Assembly (NCBI RefSeq): GCF_035046505.1
Contig: NC_089825.1
Location: 3,897,563-3,961,562, forward strand
Reading direction: 5' to 3'
From: Tiliqua scincoides
Lineage: Eukaryota > Chordata > Lepidosauria > Squamata > Scincidae
DNA length: 64,000 nucleotides
The notes under the pieces are model-generated. The model made no database searches and was not told the origin of the DNA. It saw only the letters and a program-made list of their open reading frames with translations. Both the position numbers and the translations under genes were made by a program. Position 1 is the stretch's first letter. Every line of letters begins with the position of its first letter. Positions 43,999 through 55,708 of this stretch are shown piece by piece.

Positions 43999-44112
43999 AT
44001 TCTCCTGCTGATGCAATGGAGACTTCCTTGTGGGTTAAGGAGGAGGTGGAGGAGGTGCACGTTGATCCAGGGGATGGCCATGAAGGGGATCTCTGCCACT
44101 GTGCTGGCCTGG
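43999..44112 (+). CDS. Gene C exon 6: duplicated acidic exon
   Basis: A 114-nt exon, acceptor CTTCTCTGCAG, donor GTAAGA, phase 1/1. It encodes DSPADAMETSLWVKEEVEE. The start (DSP) and the SLW-(L/V)-K-(Q/E)-E core match exon 5, and V-K-E-E again fits Psi-K-x-E. It is a tandem exon duplication. Confidence 0.87.
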
Positions 44113-44337
44113 GTAAGACCTGTTTTCACCCTCCCGTGAGTCTTTTCCTGGCAGAACTGTGTTTCTCAAGCAGTTCTCTCCCAGGGGTGGGCAGTGGGTG
44201 CTTCTTTGGAGTTCAGTGGTTGGTCCTTTTCCAAGTTGCTTTCCAGAGTGTCTCTTCAAGTTCTTTCTGCTTCAAATGTTATGCAGTTTGGAGGAGGGTT
44301 GGGGAAATCCCAGGGTAACTTTCCTTTTTCTGGACAG

Positions 44338-44436
44338 AATATCGAACTGTCACCGTGGATGAGGGATCATTGGCTGAACTGCAGGAGGGCCCATGTCTGC
44401 AAGAGGCACTGCTTCTTGGTGAAGGCCCCAGTACTG
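44338..44436 (+). CDS. Gene C exon 7: short linker exon
   Basis: A 99-nt exon, acceptor TTTTCTGGACAG, donor GTACGT, phase 1/1. It encodes EYRTVTVDEGSLAELQ and a Gly/Leu-rich end. It keeps the frame between exon 6 and the finger exon. No family motif; supported by splice sites and frame only. Confidence 0.65.
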
Positions 44437-44689
44437 GTACGTAGCCGAATGAAGCTGCCTCCTTCTTAATCTTGTGGGTCTTGGACCCTCGGATGCCCCT
44501 CTGGGTGGGATTGGTTCCTCCAAAGTATGCTGTGCTGGCACATCTTCTGGCCCAGTTTGTGGATTCTGGCCTTCCACTTCATCACTACTGCCCCGACACT
44601 CTGTAATCCACAATGGGAATCCTGAATTCCATGGTAAATGCAAGGACTCACTGCCCAAAGACGCAGATTGGGAGATGGGCATGGTGGAT

Positions 44690-45405
44690 CATTAGAAAAG
44701 GTATGGAGAACAAAACGGCTAATATTATGACGCTGTTGTACAAATCGATGGTAAGGCCACACCTGGAGTATAGCGTCCAGTTCTGGTCGCCGCATCTCAA
44801 AAATGACATAGTGGAAATGGAAAAGGTGCAAAAGAGAGCGACTAAGATGATTACGGGGCTGAGGCACCTTCCTTATGAGGAAAAGCTACGGTGTTTGGGC
44901 CTCTTCAGCCTAGAAAAGAGACGCCTGAGGGGGGACATGATTGAGACATACAAAATTATGCAGGGGATGGACAGAGTGGATAGAAAGATGCTCTTTACAC
45001 TCTCACATAACACCAGAACCAGGGGACATCCACTCAAATTGAGTGTTGGGAGAGTTAGGACAGACAAAAGAAAATATTTCTTTACTCAGCGTGTGGTTGG
45101 TCTGTGGAACTCCTTGCCACAGGATGTGGTGACGGCATCTGGCCTGGACGCCTTTAAAAGGGGATTGGACAAGTTTCTGGAGGAAAAATCTATTATGGGT
45201 TACAAGCCATGATGTGTATGTGCAACCTCCTGATTTTAGAAATGGGCTATGTCAGAATGCCAGATACAAGGGAGGGCACCAGGAAGCAGGTCTCTTGTTG
45301 TCTGGTGTGTTCCCTGGGGCATTTGGTGGGGCCACTGTGAGATGCAGGAAGCTGGACTAAATGGGCCTATGGCCTGATCCAGCGGGGCTGTTCTTATGGG
45401 TTTGA
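44690..45405 (+). mobile_element. CR1 LINE 3' part, well preserved
   Basis: One open frame runs from about 44690 to the stop at 45210-45212 with ENKTANIMTLLYKS, QFWSPHLKNDIVEMEKV, GDMIETYKIMQGMDRVD and GLDKFLEEKSIMGYKP, then the 3' UTR to about 45405. It is 5'-truncated in the RT C-terminal region. It is the best-kept CR1 end here, so probably the youngest. It lies in sense within the last gene C intron. Confidence 0.9.
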
Positions 45406-47056
45406 GCCCAGCCAAGGGACTTACCTTGACCAGCAAGTCTGACTGACCAGACACATCCATGGCAAGTGCCTAAGAAGAGAGGAAAGTCAGTCTAGAACCC
45501 ACGCTAACCACTCCACAAAGCTGCTCACCAACCACTCAGCCACAGCAGGAAAACAGCAAAGAGGACCACATCTGGCTTTTCGCACCTCACTGCAATCAGG
45601 CACACATGGCTGGGATGCTAAGGCTCATGTATCTGCCAGAGGGAGCATTGCATGGACCAGTTATGTTATAGGGCTGACATGTGATACAGGGCGCCTACTG
45701 CAGCAGCCTGCTTAGCCCCACCCTATGCCCTTTGCTGCATTTCTGGCAGCTGCCATGGTGGCCATCGGTATGCTGCCCCCTTTGCCACTGTCCATCATAT
45801 ACCACAGCAGCAGAAGCACTAGGGCTCATGAACACTGAGGATCAGTGGGGTGTCCTGCCACCCGCCGAGCCCAAGATCTCATAAAGTGAGGAAGCTGCAG
45901 ATTTAGAGGAGAGTGGCCCCTCTCTGTATCAGTGACTGAGCAGCAACTGAAAGAGAAATGCGCATGGGGGTTTCCATCATCCCCTCCCAGCAGGGCTGTT
46001 GTGCTATTGCCAGTGATCCAAGAAGCAGCCAAGTGACAGGTGAAAGTGAAGTCTGGCTGCACCAGCTGGTTCACTGTTTCTCGTGGAGTTTGCAAAGCTT
46101 CAGGGGCCTGACTAGAACAAGTGGGTGAGCAACCTAACCGAGCTGCAGCTGGGCTCACACTGTTTACTCCAGACAGGCGTAGGCTTTCCTGGGATCTGCA
46201 TGGTGTGTTTGCCTGTGGGACAGCTGCCTGTGGGGAGCCAGATGAAACACGGAGAGTAACGGCATAGACAACAGCATCAGTCGCACTCTGGCTTGAGAGG
46301 CATATTCCATGTTTATAAGGGAGAGTCGTGCCACCAGAATGTATGTGCAGTAGTGCCCTGGAGGGGGTGACAGCATGTGGCTCAGATCATTACCTTCGCT
46401 CTCTCTGGGGAGGGCCTGCAGTGAAACACTGCAGAGGACTAGTGCTCAGCTCCTTGTGGTGCAGCCCTGAAAAACAAAAGGGGTTCAGATGAGTATTTGG
46501 CCAGCAGAAGCAATGGTCGAAGTTCCTGGCATTTGCTAAAAAGAAGCAGACGCTGCCTACTCTTAGTTAGGGCCCCTTGATTGGAGGGTAAAGGGGGTAG
46601 TTTGTACCCGGGCCCAGGATCAAAAGGGGGCCCAGCATCCAAAGAAGGGGTCCCAGAAATTTCCTCAGTAACTCCGCTGTGTGACTACAGCTGCCTCAGA
46701 AGTATGTTTTGGTACATACAGGACTCTTTCCATTCTACTCTAAACCTAACTATGATGATGCTAATTTCCTGCAATGATTTTCTACGTATGTTATAAGATT
46801 TTAGAGAAACTTAGGAGTGTGTTTGATTTTCCATGTTATGGTCCCCAGCTGCCAGTGCTGCACAGGCAGGTAGACCTGGGCTCTGCATTGGGAAGCCCAG
46901 TAGAGCTGGGCTCCAAAGACTTTTCTAGCTGTCACCACCCTCCCTTGCCCTGTTTCATCCCCTCCCCCTTTGGGAAGGGACCCAAAAGAAACCTGTACCC
47001 CCAATAAAATTCACTGTTCTTAGGTGTTGCAGAAGGAAGGATTGGCAGGCAACTGT
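45406..47056 (+). other. Gene C intron 7, first unassigned part
   Basis: No exon seen. It probably contains old repeats (for example near 46560-46660, GGGCCC-rich) that I cannot assign. Confidence 0.3.
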
Positions 47057-47147
47057 GGGCACAATCCTAAGCAGGTCTACTCAGAAGTAAGTTCTGTTGT
47101 GTTCAATGAGACTTACTCCCAGGAAATTGAGGTTAGGATTGCAGCCT
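47057..47147. repeat. Short ~85-bp palindromic repeat, best-kept copy
   Basis: GGGCACAATCCTAAGCAGG pairs with TTAGGATTGCAGCCT at the other end, and the inner arms TACTCAGAAGTAAG and CTTACTCCCAGG pair in part. Confidence 0.7.
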
Positions 47148-49866
47148 CAGTTGCTAGCAGTGATGCCTGTGATGATCCTGAAGAGTCAGGCAGGGAGTAG
47201 AGACATCAGAAGGAGATGCAGCATTGATACACTGCAGGACCGAATTCCCCCCCCCCCCATCGCTCACCTGTGTAGGGTGCATTGGGCTTGCTTCCCCTGT
47301 TGGGATGGCGAGATAGAGGTTCCAGGTCGGTGTCTGTGTGGGGTCTTCCTGGGGCAGGATACAAACGATATGTTGTTAACTCTTATCTGCTCAGAACTCA
47401 TATCTTGCCATACATATTGTGAGGAACAAGAGGCTGTTTGTGCCAAGTTCTCCCTTTGTGCATCAAGTGCCCTTTTGCCAGGGCTCCATTACTGTGGTTC
47501 CTTGGAGAGACCATTGAGGGACAGCCACAGACCAGGCACCTTCTCACTGGACCTGTAGTCTCCCTAGCAGGAGCATTAGTTCTGTGATTGGCAACTGGTC
47601 TGTATTCTGCTCCACTGTAGGGGAGGTGGTGGGAAATGCAATTTTCTGCTTTATTTTTTTTCTTTTGGGGCTGCTCCTACCTATGCCAGCTCTTTTGTAG
47701 GCATAACATTTTTCTGGTGTCGGGGTGTGTCTGTTGTCCAAAGAATGGTTGGGATGTGGTGTGTGTCGTCCCTCCCTCATTGTGCTCTAATCTCCCTGTT
47801 TTGGCCTCTGTGTTGGTGGAGTTGCACTGGCACCCGAGCAACATTGGTGCAGTGTTTTTCCAGTGCCCATGGTGCACCCACCAATGGGTGGGCTTCTCCC
47901 CAGCAGGGCTGTGTTACTGGCATATGTGGAGGTACTGTGGTGTCTCTGGAGAATAGAATTGGGCTTTAAAAATACTTGTGCTTGCAAGGCACCTAGGAGC
48001 ATCTCAGGTCTACAGGAGCAGTCTTTGTATCCTGCCTGTGCATGAGTTCTGATCTGAAAGCATTTGTATTCTTTCACTAACCAAATATTGGCCCTGGCAG
48101 AAGTTGGGTCCTTACCAGTTTTCAGGGTCAGTTTGGAGAAATCCAACCATTGTTTTGTTGCCCCCCTCCCACGTTTCTCATTTTGGGTGAGAGATCTGCA
48201 ACTCTGCTGTGCAGGTTGTTCAGGACGTGCACTGCAAACGTGTTTGCTGAGTAGAGACCTGATGTGTGGGGAAAGTGGCTTCTGAGCACCAACAGGCAGC
48301 TTAGCTTGGAACGTTAAAATAGGCCCATATGTTTGTGTTGAGCTGAACTGGAAGGCAGACATGTGTATCTCTTAGTGGTCCTCTTGTCTACCCTTCCTTT
48401 GAAAACGTGCTTGGAGGAGGATCCAAGATGGCTCAGTTCTTAGCCCTTCAGCATTCCTCTGTTCTTTCTGTGGAGGATCTTGGCTTTTGCCGTTCCCGGG
48501 ATCCTCTCCAAGCACTGTGTCTTGGTTGTCCCCTTCTGTCCTCTGGCTGTGTGAGTGAAGTGCTGGGCTGTGGGTTATTTCCCCTGGTGGTGCTGGAATT
48601 GGGCTTGTTCAGCCTTTGGTATCATCTGACCCTTCATGTTCTGCAGCTCTTTCTGACAATCAGGCATTCTTGTAAACTTCACATTTCAGAGGCCAATTTG
48701 GAAGTTCCAAACATATTTGTACATCTTAGTACCTTCCCCAATTTACAAATGTTCAACATTTATCAAGGTAGGCGAAGTTCATAAGAGTAAAATATGTAAT
48801 TTTTTCAGAAACATTGTATTAAGTCTTATCCTGCAAAATATATGTACCATACTCCAGGAGGGTAGTGAGTTGGAAGAGGGCTATTTACTTTTGATTTTCT
48901 TTCTCCCCTGCTCTCCCCTCAACTAGATAATTATGCTGCAGTTACAGTAGGTTGGGAAGAAGGCAAAGTAATACAATGCAAGAAACTATATTAGGAAAGT
49001 GTGTGTGAATGAGGGAAGAGCATTTGGCTCCCCCCCACTGGCTCATTTGAGAGTGACCTGGATTGAAGTCTGGGAGTGGCTTGTGTAAGTCGAGATGAAA
49101 AAAGGACTGTGAGGGGAGCAGTTAATAGTAAGAAAGTTGGAAGTTTGCTAAGGATCTGCAGTGGGAATGGGCCATGGGATGCAGGGGAATCTATTTAGGA
49201 TTGCTGTTTCAAGCGGTTGGCGCACCTGAGCCAACTTGCTGTGTGAAGAGCCGGTACCTCCAGCAGACCATTATTTTGCTTGCAGAAAACAACCCAAAAT
49301 GGGCCATGATCTTGAACGCTACAAAGGTTATTGAAAGGCAGAGTCTGCAAGCACAGCACTTCCCCAGTCCTTTTCCATTGTTCCTAAGAGACAGATCTGA
49401 TTGTGTATGTGGGTGCTTGATTACGGTTAGAGATTGATTTCTCTCACAGACTCTGTGCTCCTTCCACTATAATGAGTTTGTAGAAACAGAGTTGGAAGAA
49501 ATCTTGTGGGTCATCTTTTGTGTTCACTGTTGAAAAGACCATGTGCTCATATACCTCTGGGATTTTGCTTCATGGTTTTCTGGGACACATCTGTGATTAG
49601 AGGCCGTGGGGAAACTTTGGTCCCTGCTCACAGATCCCATGTTTCTGGCTTGTCAGTGTCCATGCCCAGTTTCCATGCCATGTCTTTTCAAAAGAGTGAA
49701 CCTGTGCGTGCAAAGCTTCGGGCCTTGGGCTGAGGTGGTTGAGCTGTGCGGGGGGTGGTGGTGGTCTCCTGGAGCAGTCCCAACATACTCAGGACGTTTC
49801 TTGTCCCTGATTTGGCAGAGAGCGCATGGTTTGGGGCCTCAGAGTAAGAGCTTCCTCTTTGCTCAG
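47148..49866 (+). other. Gene C intron 7, second unassigned part
   Basis: No supported exon or named repeat. It ends in a pyrimidine-rich acceptor (CTTCCTCTTTGCTCAG) directly before the integrase-derived frame. Confidence 0.35.
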
Positions 49867-50426
49867 GTACAGCCCCTTTTCTGCCTTGGGTTGATGCTGC
49901 TGGTGACATGGAGCACGCACTGCGCGAGCAACACCGAGGGCGTTTCTATGACATGATGGAGGAGATCCTGTCCACCAAGCGGGAAGACAACAACAGTTAC
50001 ATTAACCGTGACAGATACAGAACTTTGATTGAAGAAGTCAAAGAGGCAAAGAGGCTTCGGAGCAAGAAAGGCAAGCACTATCGGCGACTGAGACGGTTCA
50101 ATGTCCTCACCATTGGTGCAGAAGAAAAGCTAGTTGTACCTGTGTCTCCTGGGCACACTGAAGTTGTGTATTTTGTTCAGTACGAAGACTTGTTTGACAT
50201 TCTTCACACTGCACATGTTGCAATTGGCCACGGAGGTCGGACCAGGATGCTGAAGGAGCTGAGTCGTAAGTATAAAAATGTTACCGCTGAAGCTGTAATG
50301 ACTTACTTGAAGCTTTGTGAGCTGTGCCAGAAAAAACAGAGCGGGCCCAAAAAGGGCTTTACAGCAAGACCGACTCTGCACAGCGCTGTGGATGTGCGCT
50401 GCCCATTTGATGTCATTTACATGTGA
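49867..50426 (+). mobile_element. KRBA2/SCAND3-type integrase-derived reading frame
   Basis: An open frame whose product resembles the integrase-like part of KRBA2 and SCAND3-type proteins, which derive from a Ty3/Ginger-type transposable element. Seen in the sequence: an N-terminal basic helix-rich part (MEHALREQHRGRFYDMMEE at 49908) and an H2C2 zinc-binding region with HTAHVAIGHGG and CELCQKK. The copy is incomplete, and decayed related sequence may follow. A good acceptor ends at 49866, in phase 1, the same phase as the gene C KRAB, acidic and linker exon donors. It may therefore be used as an alternative terminal exon. It could equally be just an intronic relic. It is in sense with gene C. 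Confidence 0.7.
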
Positions 50427-51179
50427 CCCAATTCAGAAGTGGGACTCAAACACAGAACCATCTACCAAGATCACTTGGCAAAAACATTCAGTGTGGCCTG
50501 CTGCGAATTCAGCAACCATGAAATGGCCTGTAAGAGTTGCAGCTTCACAGCAGCCACCATTTCATGTATTCTGCCTTGCTTGGTGCAGGGTTGAGCCCAC
50601 ATTCTCAGTGAGAAGCCAAGGAGCAGCCCAGGTCAGGCTTTTGCTGAGTGTTCCCACTGAGACATTGAAGAGAAGAGTTCCGTATGGAGGGAAGATCCTT
50701 GTGCAGAGACGTCCCCTGCAGCTGTTTCAGACAGTGAAGACTTCATCATGTTGTGATGGTGTAAAAATATTGCAGAAGCTGCCTTGTGGGTGGCCCAGGT
50801 GGTCTGGCATCATCAAAGAAGTTAGAAAGTCTGGCTTCACAGAAACAGCTGAGATGAGGATCACACCTGGAAAGTCAACAGCTGAGAGCTTTGAAGAGGA
50901 TTGCCATTCTGGAGCTGCTCAGACTTTAAGAGTAGTGGACCACACTGTGATTTGGGACTCCCTGCAGAGGGTATGGGTGTTGAGGCCATTTGGATCCTCC
51001 TCAAGCAACATTTGGGGGCCTCAGGTGTCTGCACAATGCCCAAAACAGCCATTGCACCTGCATACTGCTGTCCAGTGTGGAGTGAAAAGTCTGTTACAAT
51101 CTGGCCAGCAGGGCAATGGGTAGAAAAGCTCTTGGAGGGCTGCTGGGATGGTTTACAAGGGGATTGAATCACTGGCCTC
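50427..51179 (+). other. Unassigned, possibly decayed flank of the integrase-derived relic
   Basis: No intact gene. The composition and position suggest it may be a continuation of the same relic, but I see no diagnostic motif. Confidence 0.3.
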
Positions 51180-52165
51180 TCTTCTGCTGCAGGAACATCT
51201 GCTGGTTTTCAGAGTCCTTCCAGCGGCTGCCTTTGGGGATGCTCATCAGCTTGTGCCACCTGAGAAACTTGGAGCTGCTGGGGATGGTGCCAACCAGCTC
51301 CATGCTGAACCTGATTACTTGGATCAGTTCCAGTTTGGGTTTTCACCTGGCATTAGAACTGAACTCGCTGGGATAGGGCTGAGAGATGTTGTTCTGTGGT
51401 GACTCTGGCCCTTGCTGGCCATAGGGTCCAGGAAGTGCTACTGTGAGAGGTCAGCCCCGCCCCATGGCCTTTGGCACATGGGTTCTTGTCATTGGGAACC
51501 CTACAAGAGTCCATGTCCCCTATGTTGTTAAATATCTGCAGAAGTCATGAGGTAGAGAGCTTCCAAGACTTGCTAGGGCATTCCTTCAGGGAGAGTTTGA
51601 GAATCAGTGTTTACAGGGGTGGAGATGGGGCAGCAATGCAATTGCCACAATTTTGCTGCTGCCGGGAAGGAAAGGGTATTTTTTTAAACTTACCTGGGGA
51701 TCGCTGTGACTCTTTGGAGGTGATCCCCTCTGCAACCCTCTCTGCACCTCCAATAACAGGCCTTTTCTGGTTTCACTGCTTACCAGTTTGCTTTCCAGGC
51801 CCAATTCAAGGTGCTCCTTTTGACATGCAAGGACACACCCCTGGCTGTGAACCTCATCACACTTTGGCGGCCCTTCACTGGGTGAGTCTCCCTGCCATTG
51901 GAAGGGTGGCAGGTGTGTGCCCTAGAGTTTGAGAACAGCCTTCCATGGGAAGTGTGCCTTGTCCCTCCCCCAGCTGGCTTTTAGGGGGCTCTGAGGACAG
52001 TTCTGATTCCTGGAAGGCTTGCAAGCTGAGTTGTTCAGGCATGACTGCTCCTCTCTAACCAACAACCAAATTGCTACTTTTTAACACGTGTTGTAGCTTC
52101 TTCTATGTTGCTTGTACTATGCTTTATTTATTTATTTAATCAGAAGCCTCCTTAAATATTTTGTA
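51180..52165 (+). mobile_element. L2-clade LINE, decayed
   Basis: Plus-strand frames contain DYLDQFQFGFSPGIRTELA, which matches the FQSGFRPG-x-x-TETAL block of L2-type reverse transcriptases. Further decayed blocks follow in order, including AYQFAFQAQFKVLLLTCK (the FRVQFKVLVITFK block, near 51780). It ends near TTTATTTATTTAATCAG. There are multiple stops and frame changes. Confidence 0.75.
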
Positions 52166-54068
52166 GGAAGGCTGAGGTGAAATCCGTTGTTCCTTGTGCT
52201 TTACAAACTCCCCCAGAGATTGTTTGCGGTGCAGTTATTGGGGGGGGGGGAGTTCCTCCAAGCGCAACCAGAGTTCGCCCTGCTGCAGCGAGTAAATGTT
52301 TCATTTTGCCGTCTGGTCTGTCTCTGTGCTGTGCTTAATGTTGGTGTGCTGTCAAAAAAAAGCTAGAGCTCTGATTGATAGTGAACATCAGTGCAGATGT
52401 TTTGTGTTGTAATGAAAAGCTACTGATTGCTGAGAACTGACATTCTGGGAAATGCAGCTTAGCTTCACACCTGCTGGTTTTTCTCTGCAGAAATCTTATT
52501 AAAGTTTTTGTTTGAAAAATGGCTTTGCTCAGTTATTCATTGCCAAGATGTTTTGTGTAAGGCAGGAAAAGTGCTCTTGGGTGTGGCTGTTGAGTCAGGG
52601 CTTTCAGCCTTTCCAAGGAAGTTGCGAGGACCATATTTTGCAGGTGATGCTGCTGTTTCCAGAGGTGTACTGTTGGGGTTACCCTCCCTCCACAGCCTCC
52701 TTTCCCCACAATGCCTCCCAGTGCCAGAGGAGCTCTGCAGGGATTCTGCTTCCCTTGTGACACTGAGGGGAAACCTGATGGCCCAGACTGTCGGTCCAGG
52801 GCGCCTGAGCACTGCACAGCATCCTGCTGTTCATCTTGCTTCACTAGGAGTGGGTCTGCTTTTCTCTTGCTGTTACCAGTTCAGAGTGAAGTGGGGGGGG
52901 AGAGGTATGAGGACTGTCAACAGCTCTCTTCTGGGGGCTTCTGAGATTTGATTGCTGCAAGGTGACGGAGGTCACTGTGCCCAGAATGTGCCATCTTTTG
53001 CCTCACATGACTGCACACCTTGCCCTGAAAAGCCTGTGGGGAAAAGTAACTTCGGAACCTGTCTGAGTGTGTCTCAGAGGTGGCCCCATTGATTTTAGGC
53101 ACGCAAGAACTTGCATAACATATTTTATAAAAGGCATTTGAGAACCTTATTGCACCTTATTTAAGGCATTTAAGAACCTTATTGCTCAAGAAGTGATGCA
53201 TCCTGTGTGCATGTAAGGAAAATGTATAGTGCGTCTAGTTGGAAGAGGTGGTTGTTTTCTGGGATGGGGGCAGATTCAGCAGTGACTCTACCCTGGAGCT
53301 GTTGTAATCATCTTGCCCCAGCAGTCCCTGGCTGTGTTCTTTAGTACTGGTTTCCTGGCTTGTGCCAGCTCCATCTGACCTGTTCTGTGGCGTATTATGG
53401 GATGGGTTGTCTATTCTGTGCAGGTGTAAGATGCATCAAGAGTCTTCCTTGTAGCCTCACAGACAGTCAGGTGGGAGGCTAGCCAGGGAAGAGGCTGTTG
53501 TGTAGCGGGGGAGGGACTAGGAGTGAGCAGGACTCTCCCTCTTGTGTGTAGCAGTACGAAGCTGGTTGCTTCCCTTCAGTGATGATCCAGGGAGATTGAA
53601 ATGGGAGCTGTGAGGCTTGGGGGGTGGAGAAGGAAGGTATACGGCAGGGGGGTTTTAGTCACACTGTCTTTGGCATTAATTGGGGTGATGGGAGAGCCTT
53701 GCGCTGAAACATCGTTTGGCTCTCAGAGAACAAGTCCTTTGTGAGAGTTTCCTGCCAAGTCCTTTATCTTGTTGAGTTTCTCCACCGGGGAAAGGCTCAT
53801 CACCTACTCTGATTCATGGCTTGGAATAGGGTAACTGTTTTTGGGTGGGGTAGGGACCCTCGAGGCCTTTCTACCACCAGTCCTCCACTTCAGGAGCTCC
53901 ACAGGACTTGCCTCCCCATTGACCACATGTGCTGCTCACTCATACTTGGGTGGCTGTCACTGTGCGTCTCAGTTGTGAAACAGAGCGAGGAGCTCATGGA
54001 ACAACCTGCCTGTGTGCTGCCTGGTCCCTGCCTCCCTCTCATTTTCTCCTTGCTTTTGATTCCAGCAG
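52166..54068 (+). other. Gene C intron 7, last part
   Basis: No exon supported. It has a poly-G run near 52240-52250. A direct repeat of GGCATTTRAGAACCTTATTGC occurs near 53133-53185. It ends in the NAGNAG acceptor of the finger exon. Confidence 0.35.
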
Positions 54069-55708
54069 AACACGAAATCACAGTCCAGCTAGAGGAAGAT
54101 GTTGAGGATGTGAAGCCTCCATTGCTCAGGAGTTCCTCAAGAAGAACCGCCTCTCATAGCTCTGGGACAGATCTTGCTCAGAATTCTCAGCTTAGCACTG
54201 GGGCACAGCCCATCAAGCTGGAAGGCTTGCTAAAACGGCCACACTCGCCATCGGACAGGTGGAATAGCGCCCACCAGAAGCGGGCTGTGCTCAGCCGTGA
54301 AAAGACTTGTGCTGCAACACACTTCTATCAGTGCATTGAGTGCCACCAGAGCTTTGGTAGCGAGGAGCCACTCACACCCGAAGGCCAGGGCTCGACCACC
54401 TGCCCCGACTGCCAGCAGCGCCAGCAGCTCTCTTTTTCTGTGCCTCCAGTAGACATGCAGCCCTTCGCCTGTGTCACCTGTGGAGCCACCTTCAGCCAGT
54501 GGGCTATGCAGTTGGCACACCAGAAGACCCACCAGCGAGCCTGGAAGCACTGTTGTGATGACTGCGGAGCTGGGGCGGAGACCAGCCAGGAGTTTGCTCG
54601 GCACCTGAGGGCTCATGCTGTGGTGGGGAAGGCCTACAAGTGTGCCAGCTGCCCACGGAGCTTCCTCTCCTTCTCTGAGCTGGCAGATCACCAGAGGACC
54701 CACACGCTAGGCTGGCCGTTTACCTGCAGCTGGTGCAAGAGCAGTTTTGCCAGTCAAGGGGCTTTTGCCAAACATCAGACACTGCACACCGCTGCAGTCC
54801 AGAGGTTGTTTCCGGATGCCCAGGTCAAGGTGGCGTCCAGCTGTCAGGAGGGGCTCCTCCCTGAAGAGATTAATCTCTGCCTGCAGGCCAAGAGCAGGTC
54901 TCCCAGGAAGGTGGTCACCGACCTTGTTCGGAAGAACCCAGAGCTTTGGCCATTTCCCTGCACACAGTGTGGTGCCAAGTTCCTTAGCCAAGTAGCACTC
55001 TCCAGCCACAGGTGTGGCCAAGTGCCCCCAGCCAAGCCCCCCTCCAAGCCTGATCCAGGCCCCAGCGGCTTGTCCCGGCAGGAGGAGGCTAGCAAGTCTC
55101 AGCAGCAGGCCCTGGAGTTGCCCTTCCAGTGCCAGCTCTGCAGCACTCGCTTCCCACAGAAAGAAACGCTGCTGGAGCACCTGCAGGCCCACAGCTGGGA
55201 CCGCCCCTTCCAGTGCCCCTACTGCAGCCGCAGCTACGTGTACCGGGAGGCCCTGACCAGCCACCTGCTGGGCCACTTCACGCAGAAGCCCTTCCACTGC
55301 TACCTCTGCAGCAGGGTGTTCGACGAGCCCATGGAGCTGGCCAGGCACGTCAGCTCGCACTTCACCCTCCGGCCCTTCAAGTGCAGCCAGTGCCTGAAGA
55401 GCTTCTCGCGCCCCGGGCTCCTGACCGAGCACCTGCGAGAACACATCACCGAGAAGCCCGCCTACTGCTGCAAGCAGTGCACACGGCGTTTTGCCCACCC
55501 CGGGCTGCTGAAGGAGCACCTGCTCTGCCACACGATGGAGCGCCCCTTCCACTGCGACCAGTGCTCGCGGAGCTACTCGTACCTGGGGCTGCTGGAGGAG
55601 CACAAAAGGAAGCACGCAGAGGAGGTGCAGCGCCCAGCAGCACGCCCTCCTCCGAAGGAAGCGGACAAGCCCCCTCTGGCCAGTGATGAAAACAGCCCTC
55701 TGGGCTGA
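54069..55708 (+). CDS. Gene C last exon: eleven C2H2 zinc fingers
   Basis: The acceptor is a tandem NAGNAG (ATTCCAGCAG|A), so 54066 is an alternative start adding one Ala. Phase 1; stop TGA 55706-55708. It begins EHEITVQLEEDVEDVKPP. Eleven finger units run from FACVTCGATF (about 54464) to FHCDQCSRSYSY (about 55547), after a degenerate stub (YQCIECHQSF). Unit 5 (FPCTQCGAKF) lacks its last His and is followed by a 40-residue spacer, splitting the array into groups of 4-5 and 6. Linkers in the second group are unusual (HSWDRPF, HFTQKPF, HFTLRPF, HTMERPF) instead of HTGEKP. GC content rises sharply towards the 3' end. Confidence 0.95.

Noticed and set aside
53955-54025. Possible extra exon before the gene C finger exon (CGTCTCAG then VVKQSEEL)
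   Set aside because: The acceptor is fair, but the only donor nearby (GTCCCT) is poor.
53816-54068. Extension of the gene C finger frame upstream to an ATG
   Set aside because: A good acceptor with correct phase lies at 54062-54068, and the upstream part has no family likeness. An intronless start here is less likely.
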